From DATMNI01 sp035570275 (GTDB taxonomy: Bacteria; Acidobacteriota; Terriglobia; Bryobacterales; Bryobacteraceae): a stretch of DNA of 30,427 bases. Positions 24,227-30,290 of this stretch are shown here, in pieces; positions within the stretch are counted from its first letter, which is position 1, and each line of letters opens with the position of its first letter. The notes under the pieces were generated by a model. It worked only from the letters and a program-made list of their open reading frames with translations, searched no databases and was not told the DNA's origin. Both the position numbers and the translations under genes were made by a program. Location of the stretch: positions 1 to 30,427 of the forward strand of contig DATMNI010000110.1 in the NCBI GenBank assembly GCA_035570275.1. Reading direction: 5' to 3'.

Positions 24227-25005
24227 CAAACAGACTGGCAGCGGTCTTATTTGGGTTGAGCGTGCTGGGAGCCGCACTGCCTTTGCCCGGGGCGGATGAA
24301 CCCAAGGAGAAAGCACCCAAGCAGTCATTTGAAGTAACCAGGACGGAGCGGGTGAACTTCCTGCCGGGCGGCACCATTCGGCTGGAAAATTCGTACGGCT
24401 ACCTGACTGTGGAAGGTTGGGATGAACCGGCGGTTGAGGTCACCGTCACCAAATCGACCGATCGTTTCTACGAGCCCGAGCAGAAGGAGAAGGCCGAGCG
24501 TCCCTTCGACCAGGTCCGCGTGGCCACCGAGCGGCGATCCGACAAAGAGTTCGCGATTTCGACGACGCTGCCGGTCCGCAACAGCCTTTTCAGCTCCGTC
24601 CTTCCTTCGGGCGTCATCGTCATTACCAAACCCCTGTTGCCGGACAACAAGCGCGGCGTCACGGTTGAGTATAGGGTCCATGTGCCGCGCGACTCGCGGT
24701 TGACGGTTCACCACGATAACGGCTACGTATGGGTGAGCGACGTGACCGGAGACATCGAGGTGCACAGCCACACGGGCGACATGATCGTGATGCTGCCGGA
24801 CGCAGGCCCATACTCGATCGACGCCAGCACCAGAGTGGGCAGCGTTTCTTCCGATTTTTCAGGCAAGGGTCGTAACCGTTTCCTGCTGGGCACTCACTTC
24901 GCGTACGCCAGCCAGGCGCCGCTGCGGCGGATCCAACTGCGCATGGGCCGCGGAAGCATCACGATCAAGAAGAGCCCGCCGTCCGGGCCTTTCGGGAAAA
25001 ACTGA
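24223..25005 (+). CDS. Exported DUF4097-like beta-strand-repeat protein
   Basis: A 260-residue protein. Its N-terminus has a signal peptide (LAAVLFGLSVLGAALPLPGA) followed by a charged segment DEPKEKAPK. The body has short repeated strands: GGTIRLENSYGYLTVEGWDEPAVEVTVTK, RLTVHHDNGYVWVSDVTGDIEVHSHTGDMIVML, and YSIDASTRVGSVSSDFSG. Such G-x-[IV]-x-[IV] ladder repeats are typical of the DUF4097 putative-adhesin fold (a beta-solenoid). The ATG overlaps the aldolase stop by four bases, so the two are translated together although their functions have no obvious link. The reading frame stays open upstream to 23962, but that part overlaps the aldolase and is a shadow. It is likely periplasmic or surface-located; the role is unknown. 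Confidence 0.78.
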   Translation: MTNRLAAVLFGLSVLGAALPLPGADEPKEKAPKQSFEVTRTERVNFLPGGTIRLENSYGYLTVEGWDEPAVEVTVTKSTDRFYEPEQKEKAERPFDQVRVATERRSDKEFAISTTLPVRNSLFSSVLPSGVIVITKPLLPDNKRGVTVEYRVHVPRDSRLTVHHDNGYVWVSDVTGDIEVHSHTGDMIVMLPDAGPYSIDASTRVGSVSSDFSGKGRNRFLLGTHFAYASQAPLRRIQLRMGRGSITIKKSPPSGPFGKN

Positions 25006-25035
25006 GGGAGTCGCTGGAGACCGATCGCGTCGGGT

Positions 25036-25449
25036 TTACCCGCCGGTCTGCGCAGGGCGAACTGTGTCGACCGGGTAACCTACGGGCGCGAATCCCGTTC
25101 CCTCGCCTGCTATCAGCGGCCCGCCTTCGTTGGCGATGGCTGAAATGGCCCGCCAGTTTGCGCTGATCTCGACGCCGATGTCCACAAACGCGGGAATCTC
25201 CTGCAGATAACCGAGCGTGGAGGCGCAATCCACCCACTCGGCCAGGAGTTGCTCGATTCGTTGGCGGGTGAGGTTGTATCTCCGAGCCAGTTGGATGCAA
25301 CTCCAGCCCCGAACAAAGTAGAGTTGTACCAGGCGCCACTGGATGTCGGCACGCGATCGGTTGAAGCATGGCGTCTGCCCCGGGAAGCTGACCCGATTCG
25401 TCTGAATCGCGCTGCGCAGCGCGCTAATTCTCATTTCTGCGATGTTCAT
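25036..25449 (-). CDS. Small helix-turn-helix protein
   Basis: A 137-residue protein. A strong ribosome-binding site (AGGAGG, 7 bp before the ATG) supports it as a real gene. Residues about 33-70 (RADIQWRLVQLYFVRGWSCIQLARRYNLTRQRIEQLLAEW) form a helix-turn-helix similar to sigma-factor region 4 or MarR/Trp-repressor-like helices: the first helix is QWRLVQLYFV and the turn-recognition part is IQLARRYNLTRQRIEQLL. The C-terminal half (GYLQEIPAFVDIGVEISANWRAISAI) is not recognised. It is probably a transcription regulator or a DNA-binding adaptor. It is convergent with the DUF4097-like gene (30-bp gap) and lies downstream of a palindromic repeat. Confidence 0.65.
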   Translation of the reverse strand: MNIAEMRISALRSAIQTNRVSFPGQTPCFNRSRADIQWRLVQLYFVRGWSCIQLARRYNLTRQRIEQLLAEWVDCASTLGYLQEIPAFVDIGVEISANWRAISAIANEGGPLIAGEGTGFAPVGYPVDTVRPAQTGG

Positions 25450-25507
25450 CGTGCCGCCTCCTGTCGTTCAGTGCACCGTTTCAGAAGTTCGCTAAAGTAT
25501 CGAGAAA

Positions 25508-25558
25508 CCGCTTGCTGACGCGCGCGGCTCCGATCAGAGCCGCGACCGTTAGGGAGCG
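25508..25558. repeat. Palindromic interspersed repeat, full element
   Basis: The core is a perfect 8-bp stem CGCGGCTC (25523-25530) / GAGCCGCG (25537-25544) with loop CGATCA. Tails flank it: CCGCTTGCTGACG on the left and ACCGTTAGGGAGCG on the right, which pair imperfectly. The left 27 bases (25508-25534) are the exact reverse complement of 23477-23503. It lies between the small HTH gene and the regulator gene, both on the minus strand, where it could end the kinase/regulator transcript. Confidence 0.65.
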
Positions 25559-25612
25559 TTCTTCCCGAGATACGAGACCGTATTTGAGAAACAGTGTACT
25601 TAGTCATCCCTC

Positions 25613-26380
25613 TTAGGCCGGTTTCGCATAAGTGTCAGCGGCGGCAGTGTCAGTCCCGTTAGTGTCAGTCACCTCAGTGCTGGACGGGTCGCGGAACCGG
25701 TATCCGACCCAGGGCTCCGTGAGAATGTATTCCGGATTAGCTGGATTGGTTTCGATCTTCTTACGGAGCAGCCTGATATAGGTCCGCAGGTATTCCAACT
25801 CAGCGCCGTACTCCGGTCCCCAGATCGCGCGCAACAGTCGGGAGTGCTCTATCGGAGTACCCTGGTTCTGCATCAGGATCGACAGAAGATCGAACTCCGT
25901 TGGCGATAAGTGAACTTCGGCTCCCGCCTTCTTGAGGATGCGGCGTTTGATGTCCAATTCGAGTTCGCCGGCGCGAAGGACCGGCGCGGTGGGCGACAGA
26001 CCCGAACCTGTCCGGCGAAGCAGCGCGTGCAACCGCGCCAGCAGTTCGCGGAACAGAAATGGCTTGGTGACGTAGTCATCGGCCCCGGCTTCCAGAGTTT
26101 GTACCTTCTGGTCCACGTGGTCCGTGACCGTGATCATAATAATCCCGGCTTGGGGCGCCAGCGGCCGGATGCGCCGGCAGGTTTCCAGGCCGCCTATTCC
26201 GGGCATGTGGATGTCCAGGAGCACCACGTCAATGGGTTGGCGCTGGACCATGGCAATGGCCTGTTCGCCGTCACGGGCCTCTTCCACCAGATAGCCGCTG
26301 GCAGTTAGCGACGCTCGCAGGGCGCGCCGCATGGCCGGCTCATCGTCTACTACCAGAATCTTAACTGGCCTTGCGGGCAT
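25613..26380 (-). CDS. Second KdpE-like response regulator
   Basis: A 255-residue OmpR-family regulator. The receiver (residues about 7-120) has VVDDE, phosphoacceptor D56 (VVLLDIHMPG), IMITV and YVTKPF. The winged-helix domain (about 133-235) has LSPTEFDLLSILMQNQG, AIWGPEYGAELEYLRTYIRLLRKKIE and YILTEPWVGYRFRDP. The recognition helix is nearly the same as in the regulator at 16973-17686 (LEYLRT, then LRKK), so the two probably bind similar operators. The C-terminal tail of about 20 residues is a Thr/Asp-rich five-residue repeat (TDTNG, TDTAA, ADTYA) encoded by 15-bp tandem repeats. Its start overlaps the end of the upstream kinase gene by 20 bp. Confidence 0.93.
   Translation of the reverse strand: MPARPVKILVVDDEPAMRRALRASLTASGYLVEEARDGEQAIAMVQRQPIDVVLLDIHMPGIGGLETCRRIRPLAPQAGIIMITVTDHVDQKVQTLEAGADDYVTKPFLFRELLARLHALLRRTGSGLSPTAPVLRAGELELDIKRRILKKAGAEVHLSPTEFDLLSILMQNQGTPIEHSRLLRAIWGPEYGAELEYLRTYIRLLRKKIETNPANPEYILTEPWVGYRFRDPSSTEVTDTNGTDTAAADTYAKPA
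25631..25675 (-). repeat. 15-bp tandem repeat encoding the regulator tail
   Basis: Three 15-bp units (25631-25645, 25646-25660, 25661-25675) each begin AGTGTCAG on the plus strand, followed by a partial unit starting AGTG at 25676. Because 15 is divisible by 3, gain or loss of units keeps the frame and changes only the length of the Thr/Asp tail after the winged-helix domain. Confidence 0.75.
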
Positions 26381-27827
26381 GTCGCGTCTCCGTTTTCAGA
26401 ATCGGCAGCGTCACACGGAAGGTCGCGGCATTGCTGGTGCAGCCATCGTCCTCCAGGTACAAGTTGCCGCCATGAGCGATTAGGATTTTTCGGGCCACGT
26501 ATAAGCCCAACCCGGTTCCAGGCGCCCTGCGGCAGGCTACGCCACGGTAGCATCGGTCGAAGATCCGCTCGTGCTCGTCGGGCGCGATGCACGCTCCGTG
26601 GTTGGTCACCCGGATCGAAGCGGTTTCCTCGGCTGATTCCAGGTGGACTTCAACGGGGCCGCTCTCGGCGGCGTACTTGAATGCGTTGTCCAACAATTGG
26701 ACCAGCGCCAGGGCCAGCAACTCCCGGTCGGAAGCCACTTCCGCCGGCCTTTCCGGTACTACCAGAGAGATGGACTGTCCTTCGGCGCTGCATTGATCCA
26801 CCATGTGGGCAACCAGGGCGCTCAGATCGGTTGGCTCCAACCTTGGCTGAACCTCGTCTCGATCCAGGCGCGCGGTTTGCAGTAATCGAGCAGTTAGCCG
26901 GCCCAGACGAAGCGCCTCGCTTTCGATCATCTCCGCCAGTTCCAGTTGTTCGGATGCCAACGGTCCGGCTTCCCTGAGGCCGCCGGCCGCGGTCAGGATT
27001 GCCGCCAGCGGCGTATTGAACTGGTGAGCGAATGCGTCCACTATGGCCGTTCGAAGCACTTCCGCCTGGGTCGCAGCGGAAGCGGCGCTGGCGGCTTGAA
27101 ATGACCGCGATCTCTCCAGCGTGGCCGCGGCCAGCATCGCCAGGTGGCCCGCAACCGAATCGGACCCGGCTAAGCCCTTGAACCCCACCGCGCCCAACGT
27201 CTTGCCGGCAACTTTCATCAGGCGGATCGAGATTCCCAGTTCGGCTTCTTCCACATCATGCCCCAGTAACGCCGCGTCTTTGGTCTTTTCCGCCAAGCCA
27301 TGGATTGACTCACCGCAGACGTCGGTCTGCCCTGTAGATGAATTGAAGAGGCTGACGGCCGGTATGTCGAAGACTTCGCGGAATATGCGCACCGATTCCA
27401 GGGCCGAGGCATCTTCCGGCTCCACCGACATCAACCGCCAGGCGGTGTCATAAAGGCGGGCCAGGTCTTGCCGTTTCGCCTCCGCCGTCAGAGCCTCCAG
27501 ACGCGCTTTGGAGGCCAGGCGCGTAATGATCAAACTCGTAGCCAGATAGACAACCAGCGCCACGGCGTCATGAGGGTCGTCGATGTCCCAGTGGAGCACC
27601 GGCGGAACGAAGAAGTAATCCAGGCAGCCAACTGCGATCAGGGAAGTAACGGCAGTGGAGACAAAGGTCCCCGCCAGCGATTGCAGCATCACCACTAACA
27701 GGAACAAGAGAGCCGGTATGGTCAGATCAAGGTGAAGCCCATAGCAGACAAGCGTCACCGCTGCAATCGCAAGTACACCCGGTGCAACCTGTGCACCGGC
27801 ATGCCGGACTTTGGCGGCGTGCCGCAT
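26361..27827 (-). CDS. Second KdpD-like sensor histidine kinase
   Basis: A 488-residue kinase with the same layout as the one at 15492-16976: four N-terminal hydrophobic segments of the DUF4118 type (about 18-105, with LDYFFVPP), a GAF-like region (about 120-240), HisKA and an ATPase domain. The phosphoacceptor is H268 in AFAHQFNTPL; the acidic residue that usually follows the His is Gln here. The N box is LLDNAFKYA, the F box ERIFDRCYR and the G2 box GTGLGLYVARK. It lacks the N-terminal KdpD and Usp domains of E. coli KdpD. The start codon has no evident ribosome-binding site and lies only 13 bp after a putative -10, so the mRNA may be nearly leaderless or a later start may be used. It is co-transcribed with the KdpE-like gene downstream. 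Confidence 0.9.
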   Translation of the reverse strand: MRHAAKVRHAGAQVAPGVLAIAAVTLVCYGLHLDLTIPALLFLLVVMLQSLAGTFVSTAVTSLIAVGCLDYFFVPPVLHWDIDDPHDAVALVVYLATSLIITRLASKARLEALTAEAKRQDLARLYDTAWRLMSVEPEDASALESVRIFREVFDIPAVSLFNSSTGQTDVCGESIHGLAEKTKDAALLGHDVEEAELGISIRLMKVAGKTLGAVGFKGLAGSDSVAGHLAMLAAATLERSRSFQAASAASAATQAEVLRTAIVDAFAHQFNTPLAAILTAAGGLREAGPLASEQLELAEMIESEALRLGRLTARLLQTARLDRDEVQPRLEPTDLSALVAHMVDQCSAEGQSISLVVPERPAEVASDRELLALALVQLLDNAFKYAAESGPVEVHLESAEETASIRVTNHGACIAPDEHERIFDRCYRGVACRRAPGTGLGLYVARKILIAHGGNLYLEDDGCTSNAATFRVTLPILKTETRHARKAS

Positions 27828-27839
27828 CGCAATTGTTCA

Positions 27840-27888
27840 ACAGTACGGAGAGCGGCATGAAAAAGGCATAAAGATTCAGTTGAAATTC
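27840..27888 (-). promoter_or_regulatory. KdpE-like box and -10 (site D), second kinase/regulator operon
   Basis: On the minus strand, CTTTATGCCTTTTTCATGCC occupies 27873-27854, with half-sites TTTATG and TTCATG 11 bp apart. TACTGT (27845-27840) begins 10 bp after the second half-site. On the plus strand a third, weaker 11-bp unit extends the series: CATGAAAAAGG, CATAAAGATTC, AGTTGAAATTC (27856-27888). The kinase start is at 27827, very close to the predicted transcription start. Confidence 0.6.
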
Positions 27889-27925
27889 CATAGACTGCCG
27901 TGTCATTGCGAAATCCTAAGCAAAT

Positions 27926-27959
27926 ACTTACGCATTTTTTATGGGTTGTCTTGTAGTTT
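27926..27959 (+). promoter_or_regulatory. KdpE-like box and -10 (site F), second Ser/Thr kinase promoter
   Basis: ACTTACGCATTTTTTATGGG lies at 27926-27945. It matches CTTCATGCCTTTTTCACGGC at 12 of 20 positions, with four further positions being C/T changes inside the half-sites. The half-sites CTTACG and TTTATG are 11 bp apart. TAGTTT (27954-27959) begins 10 bp after the second. The kinase starts at 27987. This is the weakest match of the six and faces away from site D. Confidence 0.45.
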
Positions 27960-27986
27960 CAGAATAGGCATCGAAAGATCCCAACT

Positions 27987-28955
27987 ATGACTTCTCTTCA
28001 TCCAGGCGACCATCTTGACCACTTTCGCATTGACTCCGTGGTTGCAGTCAGCGGCATGGCCACCATTTTTCGAGCCACCGATTTGAGGACGAACCAGACC
28101 GTCGCCATCAAAGTGCCGCACCCGGAGATGGAGTGCGATCCGGTCTTCTTCGAACGCTTCCAGCGGGAGGCGCAGATCGGCCGGGAAATGTCTCATCCCG
28201 GCGTGATGAAGGTGCTGCCGGACGAGTCGCAGGGCCGGGTCTACATGGCCATGGAGTGGGTGGAAGGGCGCTTGCTCCGCGAGATCCTCACGGTGGAGCA
28301 GACACTGCCGCGGGAGCGTGCCATCCGCGTCGCAACCGCTATTTCGGGCGCCCTCGACTACATTCACAGCCACGGTGTGGCGCATCGGGACTTGAAGCCC
28401 GAAAACGTCATGGTGGACGCCCAGGATCGGGTCAAGTTGATCGATTTCGGCATCGCCGCTAGAACCGGAGCGCGGCGGCTTACCTATGGCAAGTTCTCGC
28501 AGCTCATGGGAACGCCCGAATACATCTCCCCGGAACAGGTCAACGGCAAACGCGGGGACGGCCGCAGCGATATCTTTGCGCTGGGAATCATGCTCTACGA
28601 AATGCTGACGGGAAAGACCCCCTTCCAGGGTGAGACTCCCCTGGCCGTCATGAACAGCCGCCTCAAGAACAATCCCATTCCGCCGCGCGAACTGGACCCC
28701 ACCATCTCTCCGGAATTGCAGGAGACCATCTATCGCTCACTGGAGCGCGACCCGGCCCATCGCTATGCCAAGGCCAGCGAGTTGGCACGGGATCTGGAGC
28801 ATCCGGAAAAGGTGGCGGTGGCGCCGCGCGAGGAGTTGCGGGCTTCCGGCTGGCGCTCCGAGCCGCTGCCTCGGAAGGTCGCTTTCTACGGGGCGCTGCT
28901 CGCTGTACCGGCAGTCATTTTCAGCTTGCTCATTTACGTGGCCCGGCATTCGTGA
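27987..28955 (+). CDS. Second membrane-anchored Ser/Thr protein kinase
   Basis: A 322-residue Hanks-type kinase, a paralogue of the one at 4176-5144 with the same length and no visible gaps over the aligned start. It has the catalytic Lys in TVAIKVPHPEM, HRDLKPENVMVD, IDFGIAA, GTPEYISPEQVNGKRGDGRSDI and a C-terminal helix (YGALLAVPAVIFSLLIYVARHS). It shares the unusual glycine-loop variant VAVSGMATIF, so this variant is a family trait. Unlike the first copy it has no phosphatase next to it; instead it is divergent from the second KdpD/KdpE-like operon, and its promoter carries one of the shared boxes. It may therefore be induced by that two-component system. The substrate is unknown. Confidence 0.92.
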   Translation: MTSLHPGDHLDHFRIDSVVAVSGMATIFRATDLRTNQTVAIKVPHPEMECDPVFFERFQREAQIGREMSHPGVMKVLPDESQGRVYMAMEWVEGRLLREILTVEQTLPRERAIRVATAISGALDYIHSHGVAHRDLKPENVMVDAQDRVKLIDFGIAARTGARRLTYGKFSQLMGTPEYISPEQVNGKRGDGRSDIFALGIMLYEMLTGKTPFQGETPLAVMNSRLKNNPIPPRELDPTISPELQETIYRSLERDPAHRYAKASELARDLEHPEKVAVAPREELRASGWRSEPLPRKVAFYGALLAVPAVIFSLLIYVARHS

Positions 28956-28980
28956 AGCGCGCTCTCAAATCAGACGCAAC

Positions 28981-29017
28981 ACTGCCGCCCCGTTGTCAGC
29001 TAAACTAAAGCGGCAGT
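28981..29017. terminator. Hairpin between convergent genes, possible terminator
   Basis: ACTGCCGC (28981-28988) and GCGGCAGT (29010-29017) form a perfect 8-bp stem with a 21-nt loop, followed by TTTGGGT. It lies between the second Ser/Thr kinase stop (28955) and the VWA gene stop (29061). The loop is long and the T-run short, so confidence is moderate. Confidence 0.4.
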
Positions 29018-29023
29018 TTGGGT

Positions 29024-29073
29024 AGTGCGTCAGTTCGCGTAGTGCCTCAGTTGGCGTGCGTCAGTTTGCGTAG
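29024..29073. repeat. 17-bp degenerate tandem repeat running into the VWA gene end
   Basis: Units AGTGCGTCAGTTCGCGT (29024-29040) and AGTGCCTCAGTTGGCGT (29041-29057) are followed by a shortened third unit, GCGTCAGTTTGCGTAG (29058-29073), which includes the stop codon of the VWA gene. A partial earlier copy, GCGGCAGTTTGGGT, is at 29010-29023. Probably expanded by slippage. Confidence 0.6.
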
Positions 29074-30011
29074 TAACCCTTGCGGGCATAAGCCCGCAGT
29101 TGCGGAACGGTCACCTTAACCTGAATAGAGCGCCACTTACCCGGGTTTTGCTGGCTGGCGGGACGATACCCAACCACATACTGGTCCCGGATTGCCTGAC
29201 CGATCTTGGTTGTTGCCGGCTGGATATCTTCCGCGTTGACCACGGTGAAATTCAGCCCGCCGCTTTGGTCGGCAAGGTCAGTCATGAGAGCCAGTCCACG
29301 GGACTCCTCCACTAATTCAACCGGCTTCTTGCCAGGCGAACGGGCAGCCATACCGATGGTATGGATCTCCACGTCCCGCTCTTGAACCGCGCGCAGCAAC
29401 TCGGCTTTCGAGTACCGGCTGTTGTTATCCATGCCGTCGGAAACGATGAAGAGGGCCTTACGGGCATTGCGGGCCGAACGCATCCGGTTGAGCGCCAGAT
29501 ACACCGTGTCAATCAACGCCGTGCTGCCTGCGGCGCTGGTGGCCATCAACCGATTCTGGAGACTTCCGGCATCGTCCGTGAAACCGAGCAGGCTTTCCGG
29601 GCGCGAGGAGACAGCCATGAGGAATGTTTCGTCTTCCGGATTGAACCCGTTAAGGAATGCGCGAACTGCCGCGGTCGCTGCAGGCAGTTTCTGACGCATG
29701 CTGCCGCTAAGGTCCAGGATCACACCAACAGAACAGGGGACTTCCTCTCTACTGAAAGAGACAATCGGCTGCGGCACCTTGTCTTCCAGAATGGTGAACT
29801 GATCGGCCGCTAATCCGGTGACCGAGGTGCCCTTGCGGTCCGTAACCACTGCGGAAACCAGGACTAAATCCACGTCGGCGCGGATTGTCTTGGTAGCGCC
29901 CGCGAAAGGGCCTGGAATCGGCGGCTTGCGCTGCGCAAGCAGTGGATTGGCGATAAGCAACAACGGCAACAGGCCCAGGAACCAACTGTGTAACCAACGG
30001 CGCACATGCAT
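29061..30011 (-). CDS. Secreted VWA-domain protein (acidobacterial VWFA-related)
   Basis: A 316-residue exported protein. Signal peptide residues 1-26 (WFLGLLPLLLIANPLLA). Residues about 42-90 are a beta-rich segment (ADVDLVLVSAVVTDRKGTSVTGLAADQFTILEDK), typical of the acidobacterial VWFA-related family. The VWA domain (about 93-270) has the MIDAS motif DLSGSM (D100, S102, S104), a Thr in AGSTALIDTVY and FIVSDGMDN. The C-terminus (YVVGYRPASQQNPGKWRSIQVKVT, then YARKGYYAN) is the family's usual ending. I chose the ATG at 30011; an upstream TTG at 30038 adds nine residues. Metal-dependent protein binding outside the inner membrane is likely; the partner is unknown. Its promoter has a KdpE-like box identical to that of the orphan winged-helix gene. 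Confidence 0.88.
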   Translation of the reverse strand: MHVRRWLHSWFLGLLPLLLIANPLLAQRKPPIPGPFAGATKTIRADVDLVLVSAVVTDRKGTSVTGLAADQFTILEDKVPQPIVSFSREEVPCSVGVILDLSGSMRQKLPAATAAVRAFLNGFNPEDETFLMAVSSRPESLLGFTDDAGSLQNRLMATSAAGSTALIDTVYLALNRMRSARNARKALFIVSDGMDNNSRYSKAELLRAVQERDVEIHTIGMAARSPGKKPVELVEESRGLALMTDLADQSGGLNFTVVNAEDIQPATTKIGQAIRDQYVVGYRPASQQNPGKWRSIQVKVTVPQLRAYARKGYYAN

Positions 30012-30042
30012 AAGTGGATGCCACCCGGCATCGGACAATTCC

Positions 30043-30076
30043 AGTCTGCCTGTGAAGCCGTGAAAAAGGCATGAAG
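30043..30076 (-). promoter_or_regulatory. KdpE-like box and -10 (site E), VWA gene promoter
   Basis: On the minus strand CTTCATGCCTTTTTCACGGC occupies 30076-30057, identical over all 20 bases to site A at 12816-12835. CAGACT (30048-30043) begins 10 bp after the second half-site. The VWA gene starts at 30011, giving a leader of about 25 nt. Confidence 0.65.
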
Positions 30077-30086
30077 ATTAGGTAAG

Positions 30087-30123
30087 AGAACTATAAGGAT
30101 GAGGTGCCGCCCGGTATAGTTCT
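30087..30123. promoter_or_regulatory. 9-bp perfect inverted repeat upstream of the VWA gene
   Basis: AGAACTATA (30087-30095) and TATAGTTCT (30115-30123) form a perfect 9-bp inverted repeat with a 19-nt spacer. It lies 10 bp beyond site E, upstream of the VWA gene and about 170 bp before the right-edge gene. It could be an operator for either gene, or part of a mobile-element end. The rest of the 30124-30290 gap shows nothing I can assign. Confidence 0.4.
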
Positions 30124-30290
30124 TGGGTCCCCCCTGGTCGCCGGAACCTTAGTCGGTCATTTCAGAAATACGCCGACGTATCGGCAAACTGTAATTGATT
30201 AGCGGTTAAGCGCGAACAAATCTGGCCCGTCCGGTCACCCTGAAAGAAAAGGCTGGACAAGCTGGGGATCTCATGCCACGATAGAAAGCA

